From Paenibacillus sanguinis 2301083 = DSM 16941 (GTDB lineage Bacteria; Bacillota; Bacilli; Paenibacillales; Paenibacillaceae): DNA of 33,845 nt. Shown here piece after piece: positions 24,731-33,357 of the stretch. Location: the NCBI RefSeq assembly GCF_000374825.1, contig NZ_KB895401.1:1-33845 (forward strand). Reading direction: 5' to 3'. Numbering within the stretch: the first letter of the stretch is position 1; every line of letters starts with the position of its first letter. The translations under genes and the position numbers were made by a program. Under the pieces are notes generated by a model that saw nothing but the letters and a program-made list of their open reading frames with translations, searched no databases and was not told the origin of the DNA.

Positions 24731-26041
24731 TTAAGCTTCCTCAACCCCACACCAGTCGATCGTCGTCTTTGCGATCATCTTCACAGCTTGAATAAGTTCC
24801 TCTACAGGTATGAATTCATCGCTGTGGTGCGCCAGGCTTGGATCGCCTGGACCAAAGTTAATGGTCGGGATGCCTACGTTAACAGGCCAACCCATGTCCG
24901 TATGGAAGCCCAGGCCCTCAATAGTGCCTTCTTCCCCAACAGCTTTCAAGGACTGTACACAGGTCTGGACAAATGGATGAGCTACGTCCGTTTCGGCGCA
25001 ATCCGCGTCTACCATCCATTCAATTTCTGGCAGGTGCTCACTTAACCAAGGGTCCTGCATGGCCGTCTGGCGTACGAATTCAATCAATTCCTTCTTCACG
25101 TTTCCACCCACCAGCTTCTCATCGCGCTCTGATGGTAGATATTGCGCATTAAATACAATCTCTGCTTCATTAGCAAAGGAGGTTGGATATTCTCCGGCAT
25201 TCATTTGTGCTACATGCACCTGACAGGGAATCGACAGATACGGGTGTGTCTTGGTCTCAGCCCAGCGTTCATTCAAGCGGTCAAAGGCGTCGAGTATGAT
25301 CCGAGCCTTTTTGATGGCATCTACAGCCCCTCCATCCTTCCAGTCCGCTTGCGGCATCTCAATATGCCCACTGCGCCCTTGAATGCGGATTTTCCCCCAC
25401 AGTATTCCTCTGCACAATGGGGCAATAGTAAGCGAGGTAGGCTCTGTTAGGATACATGCATCAGCGCGGTAGCCGTGGTGGATAAAATCCAGCGCGCCCA
25501 TTCCGCCAGCTTCTTCATCCACAACGGTTCCCACAACAACGGGTCCCTTCAATTTCAAGCCACTGCGAAGCACCGCTTCAACAGCCATAATCATAGCTGC
25601 GACGCCGCCCTTCATATCCACTGTACCGCGACCGTACATCTTCCCATCAATAATTGTTCCCTCGAACGGGTCAACGGACCATTTGGACCCTGCCATCACC
25701 ACATCAATATGCCCGAAAAGCAACAAGGATTTGCCCTCTGTTCCCTTACCGAATGTCCCGGCCAGGTTGGGGCGCCCTGTAAAGTCTCTGCCCGGATAAT
25801 AACCTGCCATGCCTTCATATTGTTTTAGATCATCACTATGAGGCTCCCACATTTCGATTTCTGCACCAAGTCCCTCCAGCTTGGCGGAGATCAGTTGTTG
25901 CAGTTCCTTCTCCTTGGAGGGAGCGGGTTCGTCAAAAAACCATGGATTAACGCTGGGAATTTGAATGAGCTGCCGTAAAAAAGCAATAATATCATCCCGG
26001 TGCTCGTCGATCCAGTTCATTACTTGTTGTTCATGCGTCAT
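24731..26041 (-). CDS. M20 family metallo-amidohydrolase (ArgE/DapE/ACY1-like)
   Basis: The 436-residue protein is an M20 di-zinc hydrolase that cuts amide bonds of N-acyl or N-carbamoyl compounds. Zinc ligands are visible: His111 in LLLFGHIDVV, Asp142 in GRGTVDMKGG, Glu176-Glu177 in VVDEEAGGMG, a later Glu in ILTEPTS, and the final His in LAHHSDEF. The dimerisation or lid domain lies at about 205-325. I use the ATG at 26041 because AAGGAG is six bases upstream; an ATG at 26068 would lie inside an intercistronic hairpin. It sits between the ureidoglycolate-lyase gene and the GATase-like gene in the operon, so it probably acts on an amide or ureide intermediate. The exact substrate is unknown. 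Confidence 0.9.
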   Translation of the reverse strand: MTHEQQVMNWIDEHRDDIIAFLRQLIQIPSVNPWFFDEPAPSKEKELQQLISAKLEGLGAEIEMWEPHSDDLKQYEGMAGYYPGRDFTGRPNLAGTFGKGTEGKSLLLFGHIDVVMAGSKWSVDPFEGTIIDGKMYGRGTVDMKGGVAAMIMAVEAVLRSGLKLKGPVVVGTVVDEEAGGMGALDFIHHGYRADACILTEPTSLTIAPLCRGILWGKIRIQGRSGHIEMPQADWKDGGAVDAIKKARIILDAFDRLNERWAETKTHPYLSIPCQVHVAQMNAGEYPTSFANEAEIVFNAQYLPSERDEKLVGGNVKKELIEFVRQTAMQDPWLSEHLPEIEWMVDADCAETDVAHPFVQTCVQSLKAVGEEGTIEGLGFHTDMGWPVNVGIPTINFGPGDPSLAHHSDEFIPVEELIQAVKMIAKTTIDWCGVEEA

Positions 26042-26062
26042 GAGCTTCTCCTTGTAGGTAGT

Positions 26063-26088
26063 CTCCATCAGAATCCGTTCTGATGGAG
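26063..26088. repeat. Perfect 11-bp intercistronic hairpin
   Basis: CTCCATCAGAA (26063-26073) and TTCTGATGGAG (26078-26088) pair around a 4-base loop between the ureidoglycolate lyase and M20 genes. There is no T run, so it is more likely to affect mRNA processing or stability than to terminate. Confidence 0.65.
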
Positions 26089-26119
26089 TACCTTAGTTGT
26101 AGTAATAATAAAAGTTCTT

Positions 26120-26632
26120 CTACTTGAACCGAACAGTATTTCCTTCAATAAAATCTACCCATGGGTTAATCATCTCATCGCCAAAGGCATCCTTCTTCTT
26201 CTCTATCGCAAATAAATAACGTGCATCGTCACTTGCCGGGTATGCCGGACTATGCCACACCCCCCGGTTGATAATGATGGCTTGTCCGGGTTTAATCCGG
26301 AAGCACTTCACGGTATTTGGATCAGGCTGCTCCTCGGGATTGCTAATATCCTTGCAGAGGGCTACCGGCTGGATAATCTCCCGGTCAAAGGTGAGTAACA
26401 GTTCTTCCCGGCTCACATGCCGTTCCATCGCTGATACGATGAATTCACGCTGTCTGGTCTCTACTAGGCCAAATCCAATAGGCTCTGATACGTCCAGCAT
26501 TTGGATATAACTCCAGCAATCCCACCCCTCCCCCTCTTTGGAAGGGGCGGTCGCCGGAATATCAACCACTTTACCGTATGGCGCAAAGCCTTCAGCGGTT
26601 AAGTTCTCTATCTGCACTTGAATTTCCATCAT
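26120..26632 (-). CDS. Ureidoglycolate lyase family protein (AllA-like)
   Basis: The 170 residues are the normal length for AllA, a cupin-fold enzyme that cleaves ureidoglycolate to glyoxylate and urea at the end of allantoin breakdown. Family features are clear: LTAEGFAPYGKVVD at the N-terminus, FGLVETRQREFIVSAMERHV then SREELLL, FRIKPGQAIIINRGVWHSPAYP, and the C-terminal segment with WVDFIEGN. The start is either of two adjacent ATGs (26632 or 26629), preceded by AAAGGG. It lies 24 bases after the binding-protein gene. No other allantoin-pathway gene (allantoinase, allantoate amidohydrolase) is next to it, except possibly the M20 enzyme. A related ureido substrate is as likely as ureidoglycolate. 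Confidence 0.87.
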   Translation of the reverse strand: MMEIQVQIENLTAEGFAPYGKVVDIPATAPSKEGEGWDCWSYIQMLDVSEPIGFGLVETRQREFIVSAMERHVSREELLLTFDREIIQPVALCKDISNPEEQPDPNTVKCFRIKPGQAIIINRGVWHSPAYPASDDARYLFAIEKKKDAFGDEMINPWVDFIEGNTVRFK

Positions 26633-26656
26633 GATTTACCCTTTCAGCAGCCAGAA

Positions 26657-27688
26657 TTAAAAATCGAAGCTGTCTACATTTTCTTTGGTGATTTCAAGCA
26701 TTCCGATAAAAATATTTGATCCATCTACCTTCACAGGGCCCACATTCGGAATTTCCATCCCATCCTGAATCTCTTTTCCTTGCGCTAATTGATCCAGAAC
26801 ATAGACAGTCGTATAGGCAAGCTTCCCCGGATCCCAAATAATGCTCGTCTTCATCGTGTCATTTTTGATATAATTTTTCACTACACTGGGCACAGCGACG
26901 CCTGTAATTGCTACTTGGCCTTTCTCTATGGTCCCTGCATTTACTGCTTGTTCAACAACCTCTGCAGCAGCCGGGGGTTCGCCACCCGCAAAGCCTATAA
27001 TTCCTCTTAAATCCGGATAAGTCTGCAGCAGATTCTGGGCATTGGCATATGCTTTCTGTTGATCATCATCACTTGATACGGTGGTAACCAGCTCGATGTC
27101 TGGATAATTAGCAGCAAAATAAGCCTTGGCAGCATCGGATTTGGCAATTTGATTTTGTGAACCGAGTCCGGCAACCATGAATGCTACCTTGCCTTTCCCA
27201 CCTATTTCTTCACCAATGGTTTTTGCCAGGAGTTCCCCAACCTCTTCGTCAGTTGCAGGTGCTACGTAGTACTGACGGTCAGTATCTGGCGCATCACTGT
27301 CCCAGGTAACAATTTGTACATCCTGTTCTTTTGCCTTTTTGAATACGGGACCAACCGCTTTAGCATCATTGGGGGATACGCCGATTCCGCTTACCTTGCG
27401 TGTCAGCATATCCTGTATCATATTGATCTGCTTCGAGGAGTCTGCTTCAGTAGGTGCATTAAATACTACCTCTACTTTTAAATCTTCCGCTGCCTGTTTG
27501 GCCCCTTTCTCTGCGGCTGCCCAATAAGCAGGACCTATCGATTTAGGATTAATGAAGTAGGTTTTTGCTCCGGAAGCTGAGGAATCTTCACCTGCTCCTG
27601 CCCCTGTTGAAGTGTTTGCAGAGTTGCCGCAAGCAGCCAAGCTCAATGATAGCAGGCCTGTCAGTAATGCCAATGTCATTTTTTTCAT
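26657..27688 (-). CDS. Sugar ABC transporter substrate-binding lipoprotein (LsrB/RhaS/RbsB-like)
   Basis: The 343-residue precursor has a lipobox: MKKMTLALLTGLLSLSLAAC with Cys20 as the lipidated residue, then a Ser/Gly/Ala linker. The mature part is a periplasmic-binding-protein type 1 fold (Peripla_BP_4), closest in feel to the LsrB/RhaS group. Examples are TYFINPKSIGPAYWAAAEKG, IVTWDSDAPDTDRQYYVAP and GIIGFAGGEPPAAAEVVEQA. It captures substrate outside the membrane for the two permeases. I use the ATG at 27688 because GGAGAG is eight bases upstream. A GTG at 27697 overlaps the permease stop and is the alternative. The ligand cannot be read from sequence; the ribokinase in the operon suggests a pentose or a pentose conjugate. 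Confidence 0.92.
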   Translation of the reverse strand: MKKMTLALLTGLLSLSLAACGNSANTSTGAGAGEDSSASGAKTYFINPKSIGPAYWAAAEKGAKQAAEDLKVEVVFNAPTEADSSKQINMIQDMLTRKVSGIGVSPNDAKAVGPVFKKAKEQDVQIVTWDSDAPDTDRQYYVAPATDEEVGELLAKTIGEEIGGKGKVAFMVAGLGSQNQIAKSDAAKAYFAANYPDIELVTTVSSDDDQQKAYANAQNLLQTYPDLRGIIGFAGGEPPAAAEVVEQAVNAGTIEKGQVAITGVAVPSVVKNYIKNDTMKTSIIWDPGKLAYTTVYVLDQLAQGKEIQDGMEIPNVGPVKVDGSNIFIGMLEITKENVDSFDF

Positions 27689-27693
27689 AGGAT

Positions 27694-28644
27694 TCACTCT
27701 CCACTAAATTTTTTATTGCTTACTGCAAGCAGTAGTAGCGCGCCTAAAATAACGGCCTGATACAACACGGAAACACCCAGCAAATTGAGTCCATTGCGCA
27801 AGAATACAATAATCAGTAACCCGACAAATGTTCCTGTAAGGCTTCCCCTCCCCCCGAAAATGTGAGTACCTCCTATTAAAGTAGCTGTAATAACATCCAG
27901 CTCTATATTGGTACCTGATGTCGCTTCGGCACTGGCCAGCCGCGAAACCAGAAATACACCCGCAATAGCTGAGAACAAACCGCTTAGCATAAAAAGTACG
28001 AAGCGAATACGAGTCACTGATATCCCCGAATAACGAACGACTTCCTCGTTATTGCCAATTCCGTACACGTAGCTGCCAAAACGCGTTTTGTTCATAAAGA
28101 AGTTAGCGATAAGAAACAAAATGACTAGCACAATAAAATTAAAGGGAATACCGGCAATATATTGTTGACCTAAAAAGTAGAAGGAGTCCGGAAATCCACT
28201 GATGGGCCTGCCTTCATTCATGACGTACACGAGGCCGCGTAACATGACTAGCATCCCTATGGTAACGACTATGGCCTGCATCCGGAATTTTGCAATAAGA
28301 TAGCCATTAATAGCACCACACACCAAGCCCGCGATCAGACCAATCAATACACATACCCAGATGTTCAGGCCGTTTTCAAAGCCAATTCCCATGGCAACTG
28401 CAGAGAAGGCCAGGATGGAACCCACTGACAAATCCATGGCCCCCGAGATAATGATTAACGTCATCGGAATGGCGATAAGCCCAACCTCTACCATCTGATT
28501 TAGTACATTCATAAAATTAGTTACAGAAAGAAAATAGGGAGACAAGAAGCTAAATAAGACCAGAATGAACAATAACAGGAGCAATTGAACGGTTAATTTA
28601 CTGGTCCGAAGTGAAAGTGGCAGCCGATCTATCCAAGCTTTCAT
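27694..28644 (-). CDS. Sugar ABC transporter permease (RbsC type), second copy
   Basis: The 316-residue inner-membrane permease is of the BPD_transp_2 (branched-chain/ribose) class. Signatures are IISGAMDLSVGSILAFSAVAMG, CGAINGYLIAKFRMQAIVVTIG, MLVMLRGLVYV and TLIGGTHIFGGRGSLTGTFVG. About ten membrane spans are visible. Its ATG overlaps the stop of the previous permease gene by four bases (ATGA), which indicates translational coupling. Together with the upstream permease it should form a heterodimeric channel, as in LsrCD or RhaPQ systems, served by the ATPase encoded further upstream. Confidence 0.92.
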   Translation of the reverse strand: MKAWIDRLPLSLRTSKLTVQLLLLLFILVLFSFLSPYFLSVTNFMNVLNQMVEVGLIAIPMTLIIISGAMDLSVGSILAFSAVAMGIGFENGLNIWVCVLIGLIAGLVCGAINGYLIAKFRMQAIVVTIGMLVMLRGLVYVMNEGRPISGFPDSFYFLGQQYIAGIPFNFIVLVILFLIANFFMNKTRFGSYVYGIGNNEEVVRYSGISVTRIRFVLFMLSGLFSAIAGVFLVSRLASAEATSGTNIELDVITATLIGGTHIFGGRGSLTGTFVGLLIIVFLRNGLNLLGVSVLYQAVILGALLLLAVSNKKFSGE

Positions 28645-29603
28645 ATCAGATCCCCTTCCTTTCCTTTAGATTGCCTTGCCCTCTGCAGTGTATTGATAAC
28701 GATGGCGAGTATGATCAGGAAACCCGTCGCCGCATCCACCCAAAACGGAGATACCTTGGCTAGAATCAGGCCATTCTTCACGATCCCCATAAAGAGAACC
28801 CCAAGCATAGTGCCTGCAATAGTGCCCACTCCGCCGAAAATACTTCCTCCGCCAATCAACACGGCAGCCATGACCTCAAAGGAAAGCGAATTGCCCGCCG
28901 TAGATGCCTGGACACTTCCCACCTTTGCTGCAAATATGACCGAAGCGATCCCCACTAACATGCCGGTAAAGACATAAACCATGAATTTGGTCCGAGCTGT
29001 ATTGATTCCCGCCAGCTTCGCTGCAGAAGCGTTGCCGCCAACAGCATATATTCTTCGGCCTGCACGGCTATAGAGCAGGAGATAAACAAATACAGCGATC
29101 AATAATACGGCAACAAGTAGAGGGAATGAGATTCCCATAAAGGTACCTTGTCCAAAAAAGCGAAAACCTGCCGGGAAATTGTTCATCCACGTTCCCCCAC
29201 TGATGCCAACGGCTACTCCGCGAAAAATGTACATCGTCGCCAGGGTGACAATAATGTCCGGAATCTTCCTGTAAGCAATGAAGTATCCATTCACCATTCC
29301 GCAAAGGACACCGATACCCACGCCCAGCATAGCGGCTATCCATGGGGTTATGCCTTGATTTAAAAATAATCCAACCGAGGTTGAGGTGACCGCCAGAACA
29401 GAACCAACCGATAAATCCATACCTCCTAGCAAAATGACCATCGTCATCCCAATCGCTACAATAAACATGGAGATATTTTGATCCAGAATAAGCTTGAAGT
29501 TATCAAGCTGGAAGAAATCAGGGGTAACAAGCGAAAATATGACAAGAACGAGTAAGGTAAAAATAAGAATAGGTGCTTCGTGTACACCGAGCAAACGTTT
29601 CAT
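28641..29603 (-). CDS. Sugar ABC transporter permease (RbsC type), first copy
   Basis: The 320-residue permease is homologous to the next gene's product. It has the same markers: VILLGGMDLSVGSVLAVTSTSVG, CGMVNGYFIAYRKIPDIIVTLA and VLIGGGSIFGGVGTIAGTMLG. It overlaps the ATPase stop by four bases and the next permease start by four bases. GGAGACG stands just before the ATG. Two different permeases, rather than one homodimer as in RbsABC, match the layout of AI-2 (Lsr) and rhamnose (Rha) importers, so the substrate need not be ribose. Confidence 0.92.
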   Translation of the reverse strand: MKRLLGVHEAPILIFTLLVLVIFSLVTPDFFQLDNFKLILDQNISMFIVAIGMTMVILLGGMDLSVGSVLAVTSTSVGLFLNQGITPWIAAMLGVGIGVLCGMVNGYFIAYRKIPDIIVTLATMYIFRGVAVGISGGTWMNNFPAGFRFFGQGTFMGISFPLLVAVLLIAVFVYLLLYSRAGRRIYAVGGNASAAKLAGINTARTKFMVYVFTGMLVGIASVIFAAKVGSVQASTAGNSLSFEVMAAVLIGGGSIFGGVGTIAGTMLGVLFMGIVKNGLILAKVSPFWVDAATGFLIILAIVINTLQRARQSKGKEGDLI

Positions 29604-31111
29604 AACACGTCTCCTTCCATACGGGGGTGGGACGCTCGCTGCAGCAATTGCTCCTGATCCGCTTCACCGTGAGCAAATGCATGTACAATGTCGCCTTTGT
29701 ATAACACCAATATTCGGTCACTCATCCCGATTACCTCAGGCATTTCAGAGGATATTAGCAGGATGCTTAGTCCCTCTTGGGCAAGCTGGTGTATGATGCT
29801 ATAAATTTCAGCTTTAGCTCCCACGTCCACGCCGCGAGTAGGCTCTTCCAATATAAGAATATCGGGCTTGGCAGCGAGCCATTTGCCAATTACAACCTTC
29901 TGCTGATTACCTCCGCTTAAATAGTCTACGGTTTGCTCATCATGGGGCGCTTTAATCCTGAGCTTGTTCATATACTCTTGGCTCACTTGCTGGATGGCAT
30001 TATTGTTTAATGCCAGACCTTTGGATAGATGAGGCAACAGTGGGAACGTGATGTTTTTGCGTATAGACATCGGCTTGATAATGCCTTGACGGTGTCTGTC
30101 GGGCGGGACATAGGCCAATTTGTGATCTTTTGCATCGCCTGGAGTAGCTATCTGAACGGGGTGGCCATGAATAGCGATCTCTCCGGTCCCCCGCTTAAGA
30201 CCAAATAATCGCTGGGCTACCGTGTGAGAACCGGAACCTGGAATTCCGAACAGGCCGAGAATTTCCCCTTTTCTTAGTTCAAAGCTGATTTTGTGTTCGG
30301 CATCTAAGGATAGATCGCTTACCTTAAGGATGACCTCTTCAGCATGTGGCTGCTGGCGAGTCGGGTACAATTGCTGAACTTCCTTGCCAACCATCATCTG
30401 AATGAGCTGCTGCTCGGTGACTTCATCAATGCTTCGAGTATCGATCTTCCGTCCATCTCTAAGCACGGTTACCTTATCCGCAATTTCAAATATTTCCTTC
30501 ATCCGATGTGAAACGTAAACAATGGCTACTCCCTGTGACCTTAAATGCTGAATAACTTCAAACATTTTTTTGACTTCATTTTCAGGAAGGGCGGCAGACG
30601 GCTCATCCATAATTAACACATCAGCCTTAAAGGAGAGGGCTTTGGCAATTTCAACCACCTGCTGGCTGTGCACACCCAGATGACGCACCTCCTGCCGGAC
30701 GTCCAGCTCGCTGCCCCCGATGGATTTTATCAGCGCTTGAGCCTCTTCTATCATTTTGGACCATTTTATCCGACCGAAGGGCCCGGTCATTTCAGGCCGA
30801 TCGATAAAGATATTTTCCGCTACAGAAAGATTCGAGAATAAGTTGAATTCTTGATGGATGATAGATACACCTTGACGCTGAGCATCAAGCGTACTGCGGA
30901 AAGCAGTCTCCTTCCCCTGGAGCCTGATCGCGCCCTTTGTAGGAGCATACACGCCGGAGAGGATTTTCATAAGTGTCGACTTTCCCGCACCATTTTCGCC
31001 CATTAAGGCATGAACTTCCCCTGGAAAGAGTTCAAAATCGACCGATTCCAAGGCCTTTACCCCGGGAAACTCTTTGCTGATGCCTTCCATAGTTAATACA
31101 GGTCGATTCAT
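29600..31111 (-). CDS. Sugar ABC transporter ATP-binding protein (RbsA/AraG type)
   Basis: The 503-residue protein has two fused nucleotide-binding domains, the normal length for RbsA-like ATPases. The first domain has Walker A GENGAGKSTLMKIL (about 38), a degenerate signature HLGVHSQQVVEIAKALS and Walker B DVLIMDEPSAAL. The second has the usual atypical Walker A GIPGSGSHTVAQRLFG, the canonical signature YLSGGNQQKVVIGKWL and Walker B DILILEEPTRGVDVG. It powers the two permeases encoded next. AGGAGGG precedes the ATG. A 112-base gap with a hairpin separates it from the ribokinase gene; all later genes overlap or nearly overlap. Confidence 0.94.
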   Translation of the reverse strand: MNRPVLTMEGISKEFPGVKALESVDFELFPGEVHALMGENGAGKSTLMKILSGVYAPTKGAIRLQGKETAFRSTLDAQRQGVSIIHQEFNLFSNLSVAENIFIDRPEMTGPFGRIKWSKMIEEAQALIKSIGGSELDVRQEVRHLGVHSQQVVEIAKALSFKADVLIMDEPSAALPENEVKKMFEVIQHLRSQGVAIVYVSHRMKEIFEIADKVTVLRDGRKIDTRSIDEVTEQQLIQMMVGKEVQQLYPTRQQPHAEEVILKVSDLSLDAEHKISFELRKGEILGLFGIPGSGSHTVAQRLFGLKRGTGEIAIHGHPVQIATPGDAKDHKLAYVPPDRHRQGIIKPMSIRKNITFPLLPHLSKGLALNNNAIQQVSQEYMNKLRIKAPHDEQTVDYLSGGNQQKVVIGKWLAAKPDILILEEPTRGVDVGAKAEIYSIIHQLAQEGLSILLISSEMPEVIGMSDRILVLYKGDIVHAFAHGEADQEQLLQRASHPRMEGDVL

Positions 31112-31188
31112 CTAAATCCCTCCTCTTAATCATTTGGATAACTTTAACAAGACCAAGCGTTAATAGAGCAAAGTTAAAGGCTGTGAGG

Positions 31189-31209
31189 CATTCTTCCTCA
31201 GGAAGAATG
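31189..31209. repeat. Intercistronic hairpin after the ribokinase gene
   Basis: CATTCTTCC (31189-31197) and GGAAGAATG (31201-31209) pair around a 3-base loop, 15 bases past the ribokinase stop. No T run follows. It may set the level of downstream transporter mRNA relative to the kinase mRNA, by processing or partial termination. Confidence 0.6.
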
Positions 31210-31223
31210 TCCTTAGTAGTCAA

Positions 31224-32150
31224 TTATTGGTTTCTTGCTTCTACTTGGGTAAGGAAGGAACGAATGCTGCTCTCCACAGGTATGGAATGATAGGCGCCGG
31301 CAGCGGACACGGCCAGGGCAGAGGCGGCGGTTGCATAGCGAAGGCTTTCCTTTAGCTCATTACCGCCAAAATAGCTGGCGATGAATGCGCCGATAAATGT
31401 ATCACCGGCAGCCGTAGAGTCGACCGAAGGCACAGTAAATGCGGGAGTTTCAATCCAAATTCCGGTCCGATCCAGATAGATCGAGCCCCTGCTGCCCAAC
31501 GTTATAATCACATGTGGCGTGCCTTGCTCCAATAAGTATTGCGCCGCTTGCCGAGCTGCATCGAAACTGTGTACCGGCATCCCGGTAAGTTCCTCCGCCT
31601 CCACCTCATTGACAATGAGATAAGTAATTTGACTAAGCAGGTTGCGATCAAAACCAGTCATGGGAGCCGGGTTTACGCACACAGGAATCCCTGCTGCGCT
31701 GGCCAATTGAAGTACCTTGACATTAACTTGTCCCGGAATTTCATTTTGCAATAGAATCACATCGTAATCAGACCCGTTTATCTGTCTAACCTCTTGTTCT
31801 TCATATCTATAATTTGCTTCCGGAGACAAAATAATGTGGTTCTCTCCTGAGTCGTTTATCGTAATGAGTGCCATTCCGGTTGGCCCTTGCTTGGATACGA
31901 TATATTGGGTATTGATCCCATCCTTCTCCAATACTTCACGTATATTCTCAGCAAAGACATCTGTCCCAAGCGCTCCTGCCATAGCCACCTTTGCCCCGGA
32001 CCGGGATGCCGCGCAGGCCTGATTCGCTCCTTTTCCGCCAATGTGAAAGTCAGTACCTATGCCGTGAATGGTTTCGCCAGGCTTAGGAAGCTCTTTAACC
32101 CTTGTTACAATATCCATGTTCATGCTGCCTACAACCAGAATGTTGGACAT
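31224..32150 (-). CDS. rbsK: Ribokinase / PfkB family sugar kinase
   Basis: The 308-residue PfkB-family kinase has ribokinase hallmarks. The N-terminal sugar site is GGKGANQACAASRSGAKVAM (about 38-57), with MAGALGTDVF following. The ATP-site segment is VIITLGSRGSIYLD. The C-terminal signature with the catalytic aspartate is DSTAAGDTFIGAFIASYF (about 239-256). It phosphorylates ribose or a similar sugar on entry. GGAGAGAGGG precedes the ATG, and the gene starts 18 bases after the lacI stop. Specificity is inferred; deoxyribokinase or another pentose kinase would look the same at this level. Confidence 0.9.
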   Translation of the reverse strand: MSNILVVGSMNMDIVTRVKELPKPGETIHGIGTDFHIGGKGANQACAASRSGAKVAMAGALGTDVFAENIREVLEKDGINTQYIVSKQGPTGMALITINDSGENHIILSPEANYRYEEQEVRQINGSDYDVILLQNEIPGQVNVKVLQLASAAGIPVCVNPAPMTGFDRNLLSQITYLIVNEVEAEELTGMPVHSFDAARQAAQYLLEQGTPHVIITLGSRGSIYLDRTGIWIETPAFTVPSVDSTAAGDTFIGAFIASYFGGNELKESLRYATAASALAVSAAGAYHSIPVESSIRSFLTQVEARNQ

Positions 32151-32168
32151 CGCCCTCTCTCCTATCTG

Positions 32169-33182
32169 CTACCTCAGCTTTTTGACTGACCCGCGTTTGA
32201 TTAGCTCTACATCAAGTACTACCTTTCTCAACTTGGACGGCTCGTTCGTATGCCCCTTGATCTTTTGAATAAGAATTTCTGTTGCACTAACCCCCATCTC
32301 TCTTGTAGGCCTGCTTACAATGGTGACCTGAGGCTGGACAAATTGAGCAAGCTCATTATCATCAAAACCGATTAACGAGATATCCTCGCCAATAACCAGG
32401 TTCAAATCCCGAACAGCTTTGATCACACCTTTGCATATGACGTTGTTCGCTGCAAAGATTGCAGTGGGTGGTTGCTCAGAACGCATAAGCTCTGTGGCAA
32501 ATCGATATCCATCTTCCTCCTGCCATTTGCCTTGCTTATGGTATTCCGGCGCGGGCCTGATCCCACTCTCATGCAGAGCCTGATGATAACCCCAATAACG
32601 ATCCTTGCCATCATTAAAATCATGTGAGCCGTCAATGATCGCTACTCGTTCGTGTCCAAACTCTACGAAGTGCTTAACCGCCTCATAAGCTCCGCGAAAG
32701 TTATCAATGACTACACCATCATGTCCGCAGTTATTGATATAACGATCCACCAATATGGCAGGCTTGCGGATATTTCTATAAAAGTTGGCTTCCTTATGAG
32801 TTCCGATTAAGATGATTCCGTCGACATTTCGCCCTAGGAAGCCCTCAAAGAACTCTTCTTCTTCAGCCTCATCCCCATAGGTTGAAACCACCAGAGTAGA
32901 ATAGCCTTCCTTCTTGGCTGCTTCCACAGTGCCACCAATAACAGCGGTGTAAAATGGGTTCTGGATGTCCGGCACGACAACGGCAAGCATATGAGTTTTT
33001 TTGTTAACCATCGAGGCTGCCATGGCGTTAGGTACGAAGTTGACCTCCTCAATAATTTTTAAAATTTTCTTTCGTGTTGCATCGCTTACTCGATCCCGTC
33101 CGTTGATGGCTCGAGATACGGTAGCCACAGAAACATTAGCCATTCGTGCGATATCCTTAATCGTTATTTCTTTGTCCTCCAT
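32169..33182 (-). CDS. LacI family transcriptional regulator of the catabolic operon
   Basis: The 337-residue LacI/GalR repressor has an N-terminal helix-turn-helix and hinge (ITIKDIARMANVSVATVSRA then NGRDRVSDATRKKI) and a periplasmic-binding-like effector domain (about 62-335). GFDDNELAQFVQPQVTIVSRP marks the usual LacI C-terminal subdomain. I take the ATG at 33182 because AGGGTGGGACG stands before it; a frame to 33212 adds ten atypical residues. It is the first gene of the operon, so it controls itself and the transporter and enzyme genes. Its likely operators are the AACGTTTAC-like sites at 33200-33210, 33263-33277, 33344-33357 and 33526-33541. Confidence 0.93.
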   Translation of the reverse strand: MEDKEITIKDIARMANVSVATVSRAINGRDRVSDATRKKILKIIEEVNFVPNAMAASMVNKKTHMLAVVVPDIQNPFYTAVIGGTVEAAKKEGYSTLVVSTYGDEAEEEEFFEGFLGRNVDGIILIGTHKEANFYRNIRKPAILVDRYINNCGHDGVVIDNFRGAYEAVKHFVEFGHERVAIIDGSHDFNDGKDRYWGYHQALHESGIRPAPEYHKQGKWQEEDGYRFATELMRSEQPPTAIFAANNVICKGVIKAVRDLNLVIGEDISLIGFDDNELAQFVQPQVTIVSRPTREMGVSATEILIQKIKGHTNEPSKLRKVVLDVELIKRGSVKKLR

Positions 33183-33199
33183 CGTCCCACCCTTGTCAT

Positions 33200-33210
33200 A
33201 ACGTTTACGC
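33200..33210. promoter_or_regulatory. LacI-type half operator near the start codon
   Basis: AACGTTTACGC lies 18 bases upstream of the ATG in the leader. It shares the AACGTTTAC core with the other sites; a weaker CGTTTAAC follows at 33221-33228. Confidence 0.5.
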
Positions 33211-33262
33211 AAAATCCAGGCGTTTAACCATGTGGATATTTATAAAAACATCTTGTCATTTG

Positions 33263-33277
33263 CAAAAACGTTTACTC
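33263..33277. promoter_or_regulatory. LacI-type operator overlapping the transcription start
   Basis: CAAAAACGTTTACTC, centred on AACGTT, sits about 15 bases downstream of the -10 box at 33291-33296 on the minus strand. This is the classical place for repressor binding. Confidence 0.65.
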
Positions 33278-33290
33278 AATTTCTGACTTC

Positions 33291-33319
33291 ATTTTAGTAC
33301 AGCTTTTTCAGGATTACAA
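33291..33319 (-). promoter_or_regulatory. Promoter of the lacI-led catabolic operon
   Basis: On the minus strand TTGTAA (33319-33314), a 17-base spacer and TAAAAT (33296-33291). Transcription would start near 33284, about 100 bases before the lacI start codon. LacI-type sites flank it on both sides. Confidence 0.65.
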
Positions 33320-33343
33320 TAGATTTATTTAAAAAAACAAAAA

Positions 33344-33357
33344 TAAAAACGCTTACA
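33344..33357. promoter_or_regulatory. LacI-type operator upstream of the promoter
   Basis: TAAAAACGCTTACA differs from the other sites by one base in the core (GCTTAC for GTTTAC). It lies about 25 bases upstream of the -35 box. The 33360-33520 stretch beyond it is AT-rich, and I see no gene there. Confidence 0.5.
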
